From contig BFEA01001456.1 in the NCBI GenBank assembly GCA_003427395.1, positions 1 through 27,203 on the forward strand: a stretch of 27,203 nt of DNA. Direction: 5' to 3'. The notes under the pieces are model-generated. The model made no database searches. It saw only the letters and a program-made list of their open reading frames with translations, and had not been told where the DNA came from. Source of the DNA: Chara braunii. Taxonomy: Eukaryota > Streptophyta > Charophyceae > Charales > Characeae. Of this stretch, positions 18,866 to 27,203 are shown one piece after another. Position numbers and translations under genes: made by a program. The number at the start of each line of letters is the position of its first letter. Position 1 is the stretch's first letter.

Positions 18866-20188
18866 ACGGGCGCCGAGTCGCGTTTGGGATCTGAGCCCCC
18901 CAGTACATCGATTCGCGTGCGGGTTCGATTTTCGGGCGTTCGACCATGCGTAACCCCCTAGGCTATAGCGAACGAGAAACGCCCTTGGCTGGGCTACCTC
19001 GACAATTGCATACGAAAAACTTTCGCATGTGGTTTAGTAGCTCGGCAGGGATACGCGCACCTAAGGGATGGTGACAACTCCCGCAGGTGGAGGTAAGCGG
19101 TGCCTCACGTGACCCTGTCCTGTCGTAGGGGCTCGCGAAAGGTACGGCTGGCGCACTTGGTCGGAGCGGCAAACGCTCTCCGCCAAGTCCTGCATAATCC
19201 TGTGTGATGCAGTCGGGAGGGTGGCCGTGCGGGACCGATGCGCTCGACACCGAGTTGAGGTGCTAAGAAAAGAGGAAGAAGGCGATATGATAGGGATGTT
19301 GAGTAAGCCACGTGACAGCTACGGGGAGAAAGAGAGAGGCTCGGAGATATGTATGAAAAGTTACGAGATCAATGTTGAAGATGTCTCTTGAGCCTTCCCA
19401 TGAGCTACGTTGTGCCATAGTCACTCTAACTTCTTTTCTCAAAATTGGAAGTGTTTGAACACGCGGGAAGTTGGTAACGTAAACTCGTGCATCGGGCTTG
19501 ACTAGTCTGAGTAGCGTATAAAGTGAGGCATTGTAATATAGGGGTTAATGCCTTTTTGCCTCTAGCCACATTGATTACAACTTTTTTCACCTCTCTGGTG
19601 AGCTATGTTCTAACGTTGTGGGAGTAAATAGGGGTAAGATAAGTGGGTTCTAATGTGTCATGATATGTTCGTGAACTTCGTGGTAATCTCTTGCATCTAG
19701 CAAAGCTTGCCTAGGCGAACCCGACGATCTGATCTCGCACGTTGTCTCAAGTTGTTTATTGTCAGTTTAATCTGTCGTTATTCTGCGGGTTTGGATAACG
19801 GGCATTACTGGTAGCTGTTGGATTTTCGTGGCTTCGTGTTGTCATCGAAAGTTAACAGTTGTTTTCGAGGATGACGATTGAGCATGTTGGGTCTTGAATT
19901 CTTTTGAGTCGAGAGATCAGACTCAAGTAAGACTGCGTTTACCCCTGATCTGAGCTTCTGAAAATTAATACTCGTTATTCCCCCTCTCCTTTTCTTTTTT
20001 GTCCAATGTCTTGATTGATATAATTTGAGTTGGGATGTTGTTCCCTTTTAAATGTTCGAGAGAGATTATTAGCAGTAGCGGATACTAAGTGCTTTGTCCC
20101 GGTGCCAACAGAGCCAAGTCTTATACGAGAGTCTGAACTTTGAATTGTTGACTCAACCGACCTCACAATCACGGTAAGGGGAAGGCGG
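18866..20188. other. Stretch without recognisable genes
   Basis: The minus-strand open frame 18,963-19,250 has no domain. The 17-base string GTCGAGCGCATCGGTCC (minus strand, 19,248-19,232) also occurs at 7,134-7,150 plus, so a piece of the inner left arm has a relative here. The rest is A/T-richer sequence without visible repeats. Confidence 0.45.
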
Positions 20189-20389
20189 GTGAACCTGGGG
20201 AGAGGGGCGAGTGAGTTGTTCTCAAGAAAGAGAAAAGCTCGGACGCGGCTCCCTAAGTGCCCTACTTTTCATGTTGTAGTTAATGGGCAAAAAACAAGCA
20301 TTGTTGCGAAGGGTGGCTTACACATTGATGAAGTATTCACTGGATCGGGACTGATGAGTGTGAAAAAGACCTATAAGTTCAATCGTTAG
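20189..20389 (+). CDS. Short open frame of unknown nature (weak)
   Basis: A 66-codon frame opening with GTG and ending at TAG. After a basic stretch (SRKRKARTRLPK) it reads TFHVVVNGQKTSIVAKGG and GSGLMSVKKTYKFN, which looks protein-like. I recognise no family, and there is no ATG. It may be an exon or a relic of the degenerate element that follows. Chance is also possible. Confidence 0.2.
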   Translation: MNLGRGASELFSRKRKARTRLPKCPTFHVVVNGQKTSIVAKGGLHIDEVFTGSGLMSVKKTYKFNR

Positions 20390-20439
20390 TCTGTAACATT
20401 ACTTGCCACGCTGGACTTGTTTTTCCCTTGTTTGTGTAA

Positions 20440-20495
20440 GCTTTGAAAATTTTGGCACTGCTAGAAATGGCAATGCCAGAATATCATTCTAGTTG
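20440..20495. repeat. Single block-B-like unit outside the inverted repeat
   Basis: AAAATTTTGGCACTGCTAGA and the following CCAGAATATC resemble the block B unit at 2,110-2,160. Its hairpin TGGCACTG (20453-20460)/CAATGCCA (20471-20478) pairs with one mismatch and again has its own stem sequence. Confidence 0.45.
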
Positions 20496-22355
20496 CTGAT
20501 GTCTGTCCTGTACGAGTAGGACCTTCTACCCAGTGGTTCCTCGAATATTGTTCAGTCAAAAGTAAGTACTGACAACCCGTTGCGAGAGCACTAACTGGGC
20601 TAATTGGGGCTTGGACGTTGCTCGATGGGTATAGGGATGCTAGTAGAACTCTGCATATTTACTTGAGCAGATAATTGCTGCTCGTTTTATCTCTTCAACG
20701 AGGCCCCGTAGAGAAGGTCGATATCGAGGAACTCACTGCCCGTCATTTACCTACCTGAGCAAGCTAATTTGCTAGCAGCCTATACCAAAGACCGCTCTAA
20801 GGGTTACTATAGAGGGAGATCGGTAGTAAAACTCCTGAAACATGCCCAGGGAGGACGGGCGGAAAGGTGAACACTTTGATATCTGTTGGTGCATTGTTTG
20901 TGCATGCGAATTCGATCAATTAAACTCTATCTATCCTTCAACTGAGAAGACACCTATTAACACTGAGTTTGAGGGTTGTGATTGGGAGAGCATTGCACGC
21001 ATGGATGGGAATAGAGAATTGTTACTCGTCGCTAGCTATAGCTAATTAGCGGAAGCCCGTCAGCGATAGTGTAATGCACTTAACTTAGAAGAGATCACTG
21101 CCCGCACTATCTCTGTTGCTTGAGTGAAGGCAGCCTTGGTAAGTCTTGGTCTGACGTGCAATGAAGACTGAAACTGCATAAAGGTGCGGTGCCCGACTAT
21201 TTCCATTACTTTATGTGTGACATCCAAGCATGGGAAAACACTTTGCGCTTCATTCAAGAACGACTTTTATTCCTCTCAAGCAAAACAGAGCAAAACATGG
21301 GGCACTCATACGTAAATCAACACTTCGCAACCCTATACCCCAGTGTTTGGCCAGTGTGTAGTTGACACCGGCGATTATCTGAGTCTTTCAAGCATACAAG
21401 CAACATTCATTCAGCGCACAATCTGTGTCTAGTCAACCCCCAATTCAGCCGTCTCTGATCGGAGAGTCAATTGTCTCGAGCCCATCGAGCCCCTCTGGGC
21501 CGGGCAAATACGCACACCTGTTTTGGGAGTAAAAGTCGATATAGAGTTGAGGGTCGTGCCAAGACTTATTGCAATATGATCTACTCATCTACTGGGGCCT
21601 AGTACCAACGGGGACTATGAGGAGCGACGAGATTCTAGTGGTGAAGTGTACCGTAGTTTGAAGCAAGAGAGAGGGATGAGAAGAGGAAGCATGCAGAGAA
21701 ATGAAAGTTCTTAAATTAACTCAGAGAGAGTTTGCGATTGAGATGACGGGAGGGAAGAAGTACATTTAATACGTGTTTTGTTTCTGTGGTCACGATGGAA
21801 GGTTACACAGTACTGACTCGTGGTTAGAAACAGTGGAACATTCTAGGTAAAGAATCAGATCGTAAATGATGATCAGTCATTTATTTACATCAGTTGCGAG
21901 CAAACAATATACGAGCAGCACTCAAAACAACATTCAGGAACACGTTTGTTTCCATAAACCTGTCAACCCAGTGAACAGTGCTCAACGTTGTTATCAGCGA
22001 CCAGTGTTCAAACGCTGTTATCGAGGGAACAATATTTCGTGTCACCATCATGTGGGTAGTGTTCAATCGGTGATTAACTAATATATAATCAGTGCTCAGC
22101 CAGTACTCCATTGGCATCTCAGATGTTAGATATATGCAAGCGAAACCTAAGTTGCTTCCTATCATTAAGAGACCATTGTATAGTGACTCATAATTCCAGC
22201 AGACTTCAAACAACACTCAATCAACAGTACTTGGCCGACATTCAATCGATATTCAATAAGCGCTCGTTACATTACCCGTGTCAGAAATCAGTATCAATTA
22301 GACAGTACGTTTATCCAAGGACACGAGAATCAGTCTGAACACCTTTCCCCAATCC
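20496..22355. other. Stretch with degenerate coding-like patches
   Basis: Two patches about 355 bp apart read VDIEELTARHLPT (from about 20,724) and LNLEEITARTISVA (from about 21,081), suggesting an old duplication of a coding unit that I cannot name. A 67-codon frame at 20,842-21,045 has no domain. 21,960-22,115 has repeated CAGTG.TCA motifs. I see no intact gene. Confidence 0.35.
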
Positions 22356-22910
22356 ATGAGTACAGTGCAGACATTCTCAGTCCCGAAGGCGGTCCTTTCC
22401 AATCTCAATAAAGTTGCTTCTAAGGACGCCTTTCAACATCAGTATGTTAGTGCGGTCAGCTTCAAGCAGGAAAAACTATCCATCCATGTGGTTCACACTG
22501 AGTACGTCGGAGGTACCATTCATGACTTGAGACCCTACTTGAGGAAAGGCAAGGAGACTCATTAGCACTTTGACTCAGTCTAGACCACAGCAGCCAGGTA
22601 CCTGGAAGAAAGAGAGAGAGAGCTCGACGAGAGCGGTACTAAGCTGATCCGCAGCTTCGGACCAAAGCTCTACTCTGACTATCCCAGGCCTCAAGTACCC
22701 ATTACTATGACAGACGGCTCATGTTGGGGTAATATGATTGATCTGGCAAAGAGGTACATGTCCCCTGTAGTGATCGATTATGAGACAGTAACTGAGCCCT
22801 CCGAGTTCCCACATCTCAGACGGGGAATCTTCTCTCAACCATATCTTCCCACACTATGGGAGGAGTTTTGTGCTATGGTTGATTTCCGTATCATGAGACT
22901 TGGATGAAAG
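22356..22910 (+). pseudogene. Leader-module relic 0, upstream of the LTR
   Basis: One frame is kept from ATG at 22356 to TGA near 22,907 (about 184 codons), with two TAG stops (22563 and 22581). In order it has LSNLNKVASK (about residue 15-24), YVGGTIHDLRPYLRKGKE (about 50-67), a charged helix-like EEREREL, YPRPQVP, and DGSCWGNMIDLAKR (about 120-133). The same elements occur in the same order in module 1 (23,699-24,241), so the two are paralogues. It lies before the probable LTR, so it may be the tail of an older neighbouring copy or of a tandem element. No known domain is recognised. Confidence 0.5.
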
Positions 22911-23059
22911 TGTTCAGACCTTGCAGGCTTCAGGTGACTCTACACACAGAGACCACAATCTAAGAAACTACGGAGACATGGCCGAAAGCACAAGGAACAG
23001 GCAGCTAAATGACAGATTGTGAGTGTGATCCAGAGGGATGAGTGAAGACTCGAGATTAG

Positions 23060-23500
23060 TGTTGGCTATGCTCTCCTTCACGTGTACTTCTTGAGACTAT
23101 TATGAGTTTCATTCTTCCCTCATCTGACTTTGTCATTGTTTGAGTCAGTTAGTCGTGTTTCTTTGCTTTGCATTGCTGATAATTGCATTCTTTTCTGATG
23201 ATTTTTTCACAGTTCTCAAAATTAGAAAATTGGCAAAACGATGCGTGCATGACATATCAGAATCTTGTTATTTTATTTGCATGTTTCTCTGTTGTTCCGA
23301 ATCAAAATAAAAGATTCCTAAGACCGGAGACCGGCGAGGACCGTAATTGAAGGGTCTCGCTCGAAGCCGGAGGCACACAACAGAAAGAGATTTGGTTTAT
23401 TTAATTTATTTTATTTATTGCAAAGTGCATACAAAATCCTGCGTGACAGTCTGTTGGCTTTCCGGTCGCATGAAGTGGCCCGACTGGAAAAAGTGCGACA
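23060..23500 (+). repeat. Probable 5' LTR (left end uncertain)
   Basis: The right end is set by ...GCGACA at 23500, four bases before the primer-site candidate. The left end is a guess: TGTTGG at 23060 would give the usual TGT...ACA ends and a length of about 440 bp. A polyadenylation signal AATAAA lies at 23306-23311. No second copy is in the window, so neither end can be confirmed here. Confidence 0.35.
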
Positions 23501-23504
23501 AAAA

Positions 23505-23522
23505 TGGCGCCATTGGCGGGGA
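23505..23522 (+). promoter_or_regulatory. Primer binding site candidate, tRNA-Asp-like
   Basis: TGGCGCCATTGGCGGGGA differs at two positions from the site complementary to the 3' end of plant tRNA-Asp (TGGCGCCGTTGCCGGGGA, from memory). That site is used by many plant Ty3-type elements to prime reverse transcription. It stands four bases after a CA that can end the LTR. Confidence 0.6.
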
Positions 23523-23698
23523 CATGAAAATTTTTTGTGTCCGGAACGAGCCTGGTTCAGCAAACAGTTTTGAACTTTGATTAGACCTTGAGAACTGTTG
23601 AAAATTTTTGAATTTTGCAGACTCGTTTTGCAATCTTTTCTTGAGTTATTACTCTCTTGAGAAAACCTAGTTGCTAATTGAGTCTTATCTTTGCTTGT

Positions 23699-24241
23699 AT
23701 GAGTTACCACGCTGGACCGGAGAGCGTGACTAATATTATTGACAGGAGAGAATCAAGCTTAATCTCAGGTATGCCTCATGAGCCTATGATGTCCTTGAAA
23801 CATTGAGAAGAGAAAGAAAGAATCAAGAGTTCGGAGACTTCATCAAGAATGTTAACTTCTGATGCATTGAAAGAACTTTCGAAAGTGACTACTAAGGGAA
23901 TATTCCCCTATCAGTATGAGCATTGCTGGGTCTACCGTTCTGGCAATTCGGTCATCAGCATAGTGTTGGCTCACTTCTTGGAGGGAGATATCTATGATAT
24001 CCGTCCTTATGTCAAGAAGGGAAACTGCGACGATGGTGAGGCCTTCAACTGGTTATGGGGAATTGCGATTCAGTCTCTTTATGATGAAAAGGCAGGTTTA
24101 ATTAAGCAGGAGAAGAAAGTGGAATGAGGTTTAATGCCAGTGACATATGAGACTGTTCCGATCCCACCTATTCCTGACAGCTACTGTGATGGGACTAATT
24201 GGCATCCAATTATCAGCATGACACTGAAGTGGGAGAAATGA
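23699..24241 (+). pseudogene. Leader module 1 of the LTR retroelement
   Basis: A single frame of 181 codons runs from ATG (23699) to TGA (24239), broken only by TGA at 23804 and 24125. After a variable N-part it shows LKELSKVTTK (about residue 54-63), YQYE (about 69-72), FLEGDIYDIRPYVKKG (about 90-105), LWGIAIQ (about 117-123), VPIPPIPD and DGTNWHPIISMTLKW near the C-end. Modules 0, 2 and 3 have equivalents in the same order. It starts about 180 bp after the primer site and is the first coding unit of the leader. No transmembrane segment, signal peptide or catalytic motif is visible, and the function is unknown. An intact relative elsewhere in the genome is likely. Confidence 0.55.
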
Positions 24242-24245
24242 ATTT

Positions 24246-24740
24246 GTGGTTATGAGAACTAAAGAGACTTCACCAGAGGAAATCAAACAGAGAAGGTTGA
24301 AATTTGACAGAGGTTCAGACCCAAGTCAAGAAAAGGTTGAGTGTCTTCTGAGATCCTTGAATACAATAAGTAAGAGAGAGGTGTTTTCGTATGAGGCTAT
24401 CAGATATGAGATGGTCGAGAGTGGATGAGAGCAGAAACGATTCTATATACTGACATTTTACTTCATAGACCTGGACATGTATGATGTGAGAATTTATGTC
24501 CCAAGAGAAAGAAGTACTGATGCAGTGTATGAGAGATGTTGGGGATTTGCTGAAGAGGTTGTATTGAAAGAGAAAGAGAGACTTGAGAGGGAAAACAAGA
24601 GTTTCACTGGATCTACATGATTTACTATCTTTGAGGGATTTCCAGTTCCTCCCTTGCCCGACGTTAATTTGTCAAGAGAAAATTGCTCTACGGTGGTTGA
24701 GTTTGCTCTGAGAGTGAAACGAGACAAAAGAGTCAAATGA
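24246..24740 (+). pseudogene. Leader module 2 of the LTR retroelement
   Basis: A frame of 165 codons from ATG (24246), offset by one base from module 1, with TGA at 24426 and 24618 and a final TGA at 24738. Key elements are LLRSLNTISKREV, YEAIRYE (about residue 51-57), YFIDLDMYDVRIYVP (about 73-87), CWGFAEE, a charged KEKERLERE segment, FPVPPLPD and a basic end. The match to module 1 runs along the whole length, including the proline motif, so these are full-length tandem paralogues rather than a shared short motif. Frame without indel over 495 bp despite three stops suggests decay mainly by substitutions. Confidence 0.55.
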
Positions 24741-24802
24741 GTCGACGCTATGTATCCTCAAGAGAGAAACCCTGACTTAGACTGATAAGAGACCATGGAG
24801 GA

Positions 24803-25150
24803 TTGAGTAAGGCTGAATCGGATAAACTGTTAAATTCTCACAATTTTATAACGAAGAGAGTCGTAATCCCTTATGAGATTGTGAGGTATGAGGCCATAAA
24901 GAAACCAGGACGAGAACATGACTGTTTGTTTATTCTTACCTGCTATTTTATTGATTTTGATGAGTATGATATTGTCATTTACGCACCGAAACAAAGATTT
25001 GGAAAGTATAGAAAGGGTGCGTGTTGACAATCTTGTGCATGATGAGAAGAAAAGGTTAAAGCTATGTCAGACCTTTCGTTGGAATACCATCTCCACCTGT
25101 TGAAGGATTTACATTCTCAAGACACAATTGGTCAGCCATGATAGGTCTTG
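24803..25150 (+). pseudogene. Leader module 3 (frameshifted)
   Basis: The frame 24,803-25,027 reads LLNSHNFITKRVV, YEIVRYE, then YFIDFDEYDIVIYAP, nearly the same as module 2. After that the frame shifts: the counterpart of the CWGFAEE...KEKERLE segment is found in a second frame (VDNLVHDEKKRL, about 25,023-25,055), and the proline motif in the third (IPSPPVEG and RHNWSAM, about 25,072-25,140). At least two indels separate them. Module 2 and this one are the closest pair and probably the latest duplication. Confidence 0.5.
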
Positions 25151-25160
25151 TATGAAAAGT

Positions 25161-25530
25161 GAAGAGAGTCCAAGAATAATCTTAGTAGTCAAGATAACTA
25201 CTTTGAGAGGTAAACTTTATGGGGTGGCAGGGTATGATAATCCCTTTGTAATCCTGAGGCATGAGACTTGTGGAAAATGACGTATAATATTTCATATTCC
25301 TATAGTTAAATTCCTGAACTCCGAGAGTTTGGATGTGAGGGTTTACTCCTCCGCCTGTCTAGAGGAGGAAGTTGACTACTTGGAGTATTTAAAGGGGGCC
25401 TATGTCAGTCTTGAGTGAACAAAAGAATGACTATAGAAGCTAAGCAGGAAACTAACATGGGGAGTGGGAGTAAGAGAATTTGAAAGGCTCCCTGAGTTCT
25501 CAATTGCGGAGGGATTTAAAGAGATTGGAT
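25161..25530 (+). pseudogene. Leader module 4 (diverged)
   Basis: From 25161 one frame reads through a TGA at 25278 to a TGA at 25416. It contains NPFVILRHE, in the place of YEIVRYE, and FLNSESLDVRVYS, in the place of YFIDFDEYDIVIYAP. A further stretch with several stops holds LTWGVGV and a LPEFSIAEGF segment where the WG and proline motifs are expected. More diverged than modules 2 and 3, but the order of elements is kept. Confidence 0.4.
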
Positions 25531-25985
25531 GTCTCTTCTAGAGGCTATTGCTGAGATTGGTAGAGCAAGGGAGAAAGACTCTACTGTGATGATAAATTCC
25601 CTGCTTCTGAGTACCTTTGAACACAGGTTAAAAATTTCTGATTATGTCCAACCTGATATCTATCTTTCAGATGTTTCCTATGATGGTTAACGATGTCCAG
25701 CTTGGTTGAACAGTTAACATTTGGGGTTGTACTGAAGGAAGAATAATTAAAATAGAAGAGACTCTTCGGATCTCTAACAGAAACCTCTCTACCGTGGATG
25801 AGCTTTAGTTCTTGCAACCTTTTCTTGATCAGATGAGAGATTCTGCCTTGAGAGTTGTCATTGACCAGACTGAGATTAACTACCTACTGAAGGTAGTGAA
25901 AGTGGGAGCTACTGAAAGAATATCCTATCATTCTTCCAGGGAACGAGTCTCTCTTGCTAGGAGGATTAACACCGGATCATAAGCC
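25529..25985 (+). pseudogene. Leader module 5 and linker to the membrane segment
   Basis: The first part (25,529 to the TAA near 25,687) contains LLLSTFEHRLKISD and QPDIYLSDVSYDG, weakly like the module core. The second frame, from about 25,719, begins IWGCTEGRIIKIEE, like the WG motif and charged segment of modules 1 and 2. It runs with only TAG (25806) and TAA (25980) straight into the membrane-segment frame at 25986. In the copy at the start of the window the TAA position reads AAA, so the membrane protein was the C-terminal part of a longer product. Confidence 0.4.
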
Positions 25986-26192
25986 ATGCAATTTGCTTAT
26001 GAGATTATAGACTTGACTCAATATTTTATGATTCGGGGTATTGTAAAATGGTATAATAGAAGATTGAGTAGGGATGATGAAAGAGAGTTGATTGAAGATT
26101 ACATTGGAAGGCTGAGAATGATTGCTTTGCCTTTGATCATTACCAGTCTATTATTGCATATACTTTTTATGTACAAAATTCTCAAGGCATAG
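25986..26192 (+). CDS. Small protein with C-terminal membrane segment (end of leader product)
   Basis: 68 codons, ATG to TAG. The N-terminal part is charged (EIIDL, RRLSRDDERELIEDYIGR). Residues about 44-66 (IALPLIITSLLLHILFMYK) form one hydrophobic helix long enough to cross a membrane, followed by a basic end. The start used here is the first ATG after the TAA, but the frame is open further upstream and the partner copy at 15-103 of the window reads across that point. The real product was thus probably longer, with this as a membrane anchor at its C-end. It lies 120 bp before gag. No family is recognised. Envelope-like proteins normally follow pol, so that reading is not supported. Confidence 0.45.
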   Translation: MQFAYEIIDLTQYFMIRGIVKWYNRRLSRDDERELIEDYIGRLRMIALPLIITSLLLHILFMYKILKA

Positions 26193-26312
26193 AACAAACG
26201 AGAAAAGAAAGAAACGAGTCTGTATCCCTTGCGAGAAGAGTGAGAGATTGAAAAATAAGGAAAAAGAGGACAAAAGTGACAGAAAGGGAGAAGAAAGTAT
26301 CCGAGAAAATCC

Positions 26313-27203
26313 ATGATCAAGATGGCTGGTCGTTCAAGACCTAGCTCATCTGCAGGGACCAATGAAAAGGCCTTGGTTGGGGTTATATGGGAATTGGTTG
26401 AGAGAGTTGACACTATAAAAGGAAGGTCAGACATTGCAAGAGCAAAGAGGCCAGATGAGAGAATTCCCTGTTTCAGAGGACCTCAAGTAAATGATTTTCT
26501 GGACGAGTATGAATTATTTGGGCTCAATTATGGCTGAACAGACAAACAACGACTTAAACACTTTCTATCTTACTGTGACACAGACTCGAGGTTGGTTGTT
26601 CAAGAGTTGATGGAAGGGACCACTACATGGGAAGAGGTCAAATAGAGAATGAAAAATGAATTTGAGAAAAACTCAGTTCCAACCACAACCAAAGATCTAC
26701 TCAACATCAGAAGAGCTAAGTATGACACTTTCAATGTTTACCTTCAGACTTTCATCCGAAGAACAAGAAAAATTCCATATTTGGACGAAGCTCAGAGATG
26801 CCATATATTTTTGACAAATTTTACTTACACAAAAAGACAGACAGTCCTCAATCAGGCTCAACACTATCCTCTCAGATGGGATAGAATTGTTGCAATTGTT
26901 AGGACTCTACGTACAGTTTCTCATAAGAAATGGTCACTGGATCAGATCAGTACATTGGCCAAGGACTGGGAGACTGAGAATGACATGAACAGAGGGAACA
27001 ATTTGAGTGCTGAAAATATTATTCAAGGAGTGATGGCTAACTATATGCCTGCAAACCATGTTGTGGATGACAGAGGAAAGCAGAAAGCTGAAAGTGAAGA
27101 GGATGATGATGATGATGACGATAATGAAGGCTATGGTAAGAAGGGAGATTCTTCTAGATCCTGAAAGAATGAAGAGAATTGTGATAGAGGAAATAGAGAA
27201 AGA
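26313..27203 (+). pseudogene. gag: Ty3-type retrotransposon gag, broken and running off the window
   Basis: One uninterrupted frame of 297 codons with three stops: TGA (26535), TAG (26643) and TGA (27162). Early in it lies PCFRGPQVNDFLDEYELFG (about residue 50-68). Then comes a Retrotrans_gag-like core: TTTWEEVK, NEFEKNS, DLLNIRRAKYD, FNVYLQTFIRR and ILPYLD-like KIPYLDEAQ, about residues 103-165. An acidic run of Asp codons follows (about 264-272), then a Lys/Arg/Asn-rich end where a zinc knuckle would be expected further on. Gag forms the particle that packages element RNA. Lack of indels over 890 bp means recent loss, or readthrough of the stops. Pol, if present, lies beyond the window. Confidence 0.8.

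Noticed and set aside
23411-23710. 99-codon minus-strand frame over the LTR end and primer site
   Set aside because: It lies antisense across noncoding LTR and leader signals and shows no domain.

Overview
This is a repeat-dominated, gene-poor window from a eukaryotic nuclear genome. It contains a U6 snRNA-like sequence, LTR-retrotransposon gag and primer-site relics, long microsatellites, tandem duplications, two ambiguous bases (2917 and 11031) and no intact conserved host gene. The 5' stem-loop of the U6-like copy is of the plant/green-alga type. The primer-binding-site candidate resembles the one for tRNA-Asp that is common in plant Ty3-type elements. A plant or alga with a large genome is the best guess, but a fungus or protist is not excluded.

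Region 1 (1-305) is a fragment of a retroelement leader. It is a direct repeat of 25,978-26,290. Region 2 (about 310 to 18,865) is the main structure: a giant, old, imperfect inverted repeat. Blocks in the left arm (310-7,030) recur in reverse order and opposite strand in the right arm (10,058-18,865), around a roughly 3 kb centre. Matched pairs found by eye are 310-480/18,715-18,865, 480-1,090/18,020-18,690, 1,310-1,400/17,500-17,560, 1,880-2,290/16,570-16,760, 3,420-3,690/14,520-14,800, 6,411-6,560/10,740-10,900, 6,860-6,890/10,160-10,190 and 6,994-7,025/10,055-10,082. The hairpin arrays 2,580-3,200 and 15,020-16,230 sit at mirrored places. I could not match 4,300-6,280 to 11,100-14,000. Within the arms, several sub-repeat families are built around short hairpins whose stems stay complementary although their sequence changes from copy to copy. 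No transposase is visible. The centre holds a (TTA)n tract, an 86-bp duplication and a decayed unidentified reading frame.

Region 3 (18,866-22,300) has no recognisable gene. It holds one extra hairpin-type unit and a few short unassigned open frames.

Region 4 (22,356-27,203) is a degenerate LTR retroelement. It has a probable 5' LTR ending near 23,500, a tRNA-Asp-like primer binding site (23,505-23,522), an unusually long 2.8 kb leader, and a gag pseudogene (26,313 to the window end) with a Retrotrans_gag-like core. The leader is not empty. It encodes a series of decayed paralogous protein modules (about 23,699-25,980) followed in frame by a small protein with a membrane segment (25,986-26,192). 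A further module relic lies upstream of the LTR (22,356-22,910). I do not recognise this module family; it and the giant covarying-hairpin inverted repeat are the two most unusual things here.
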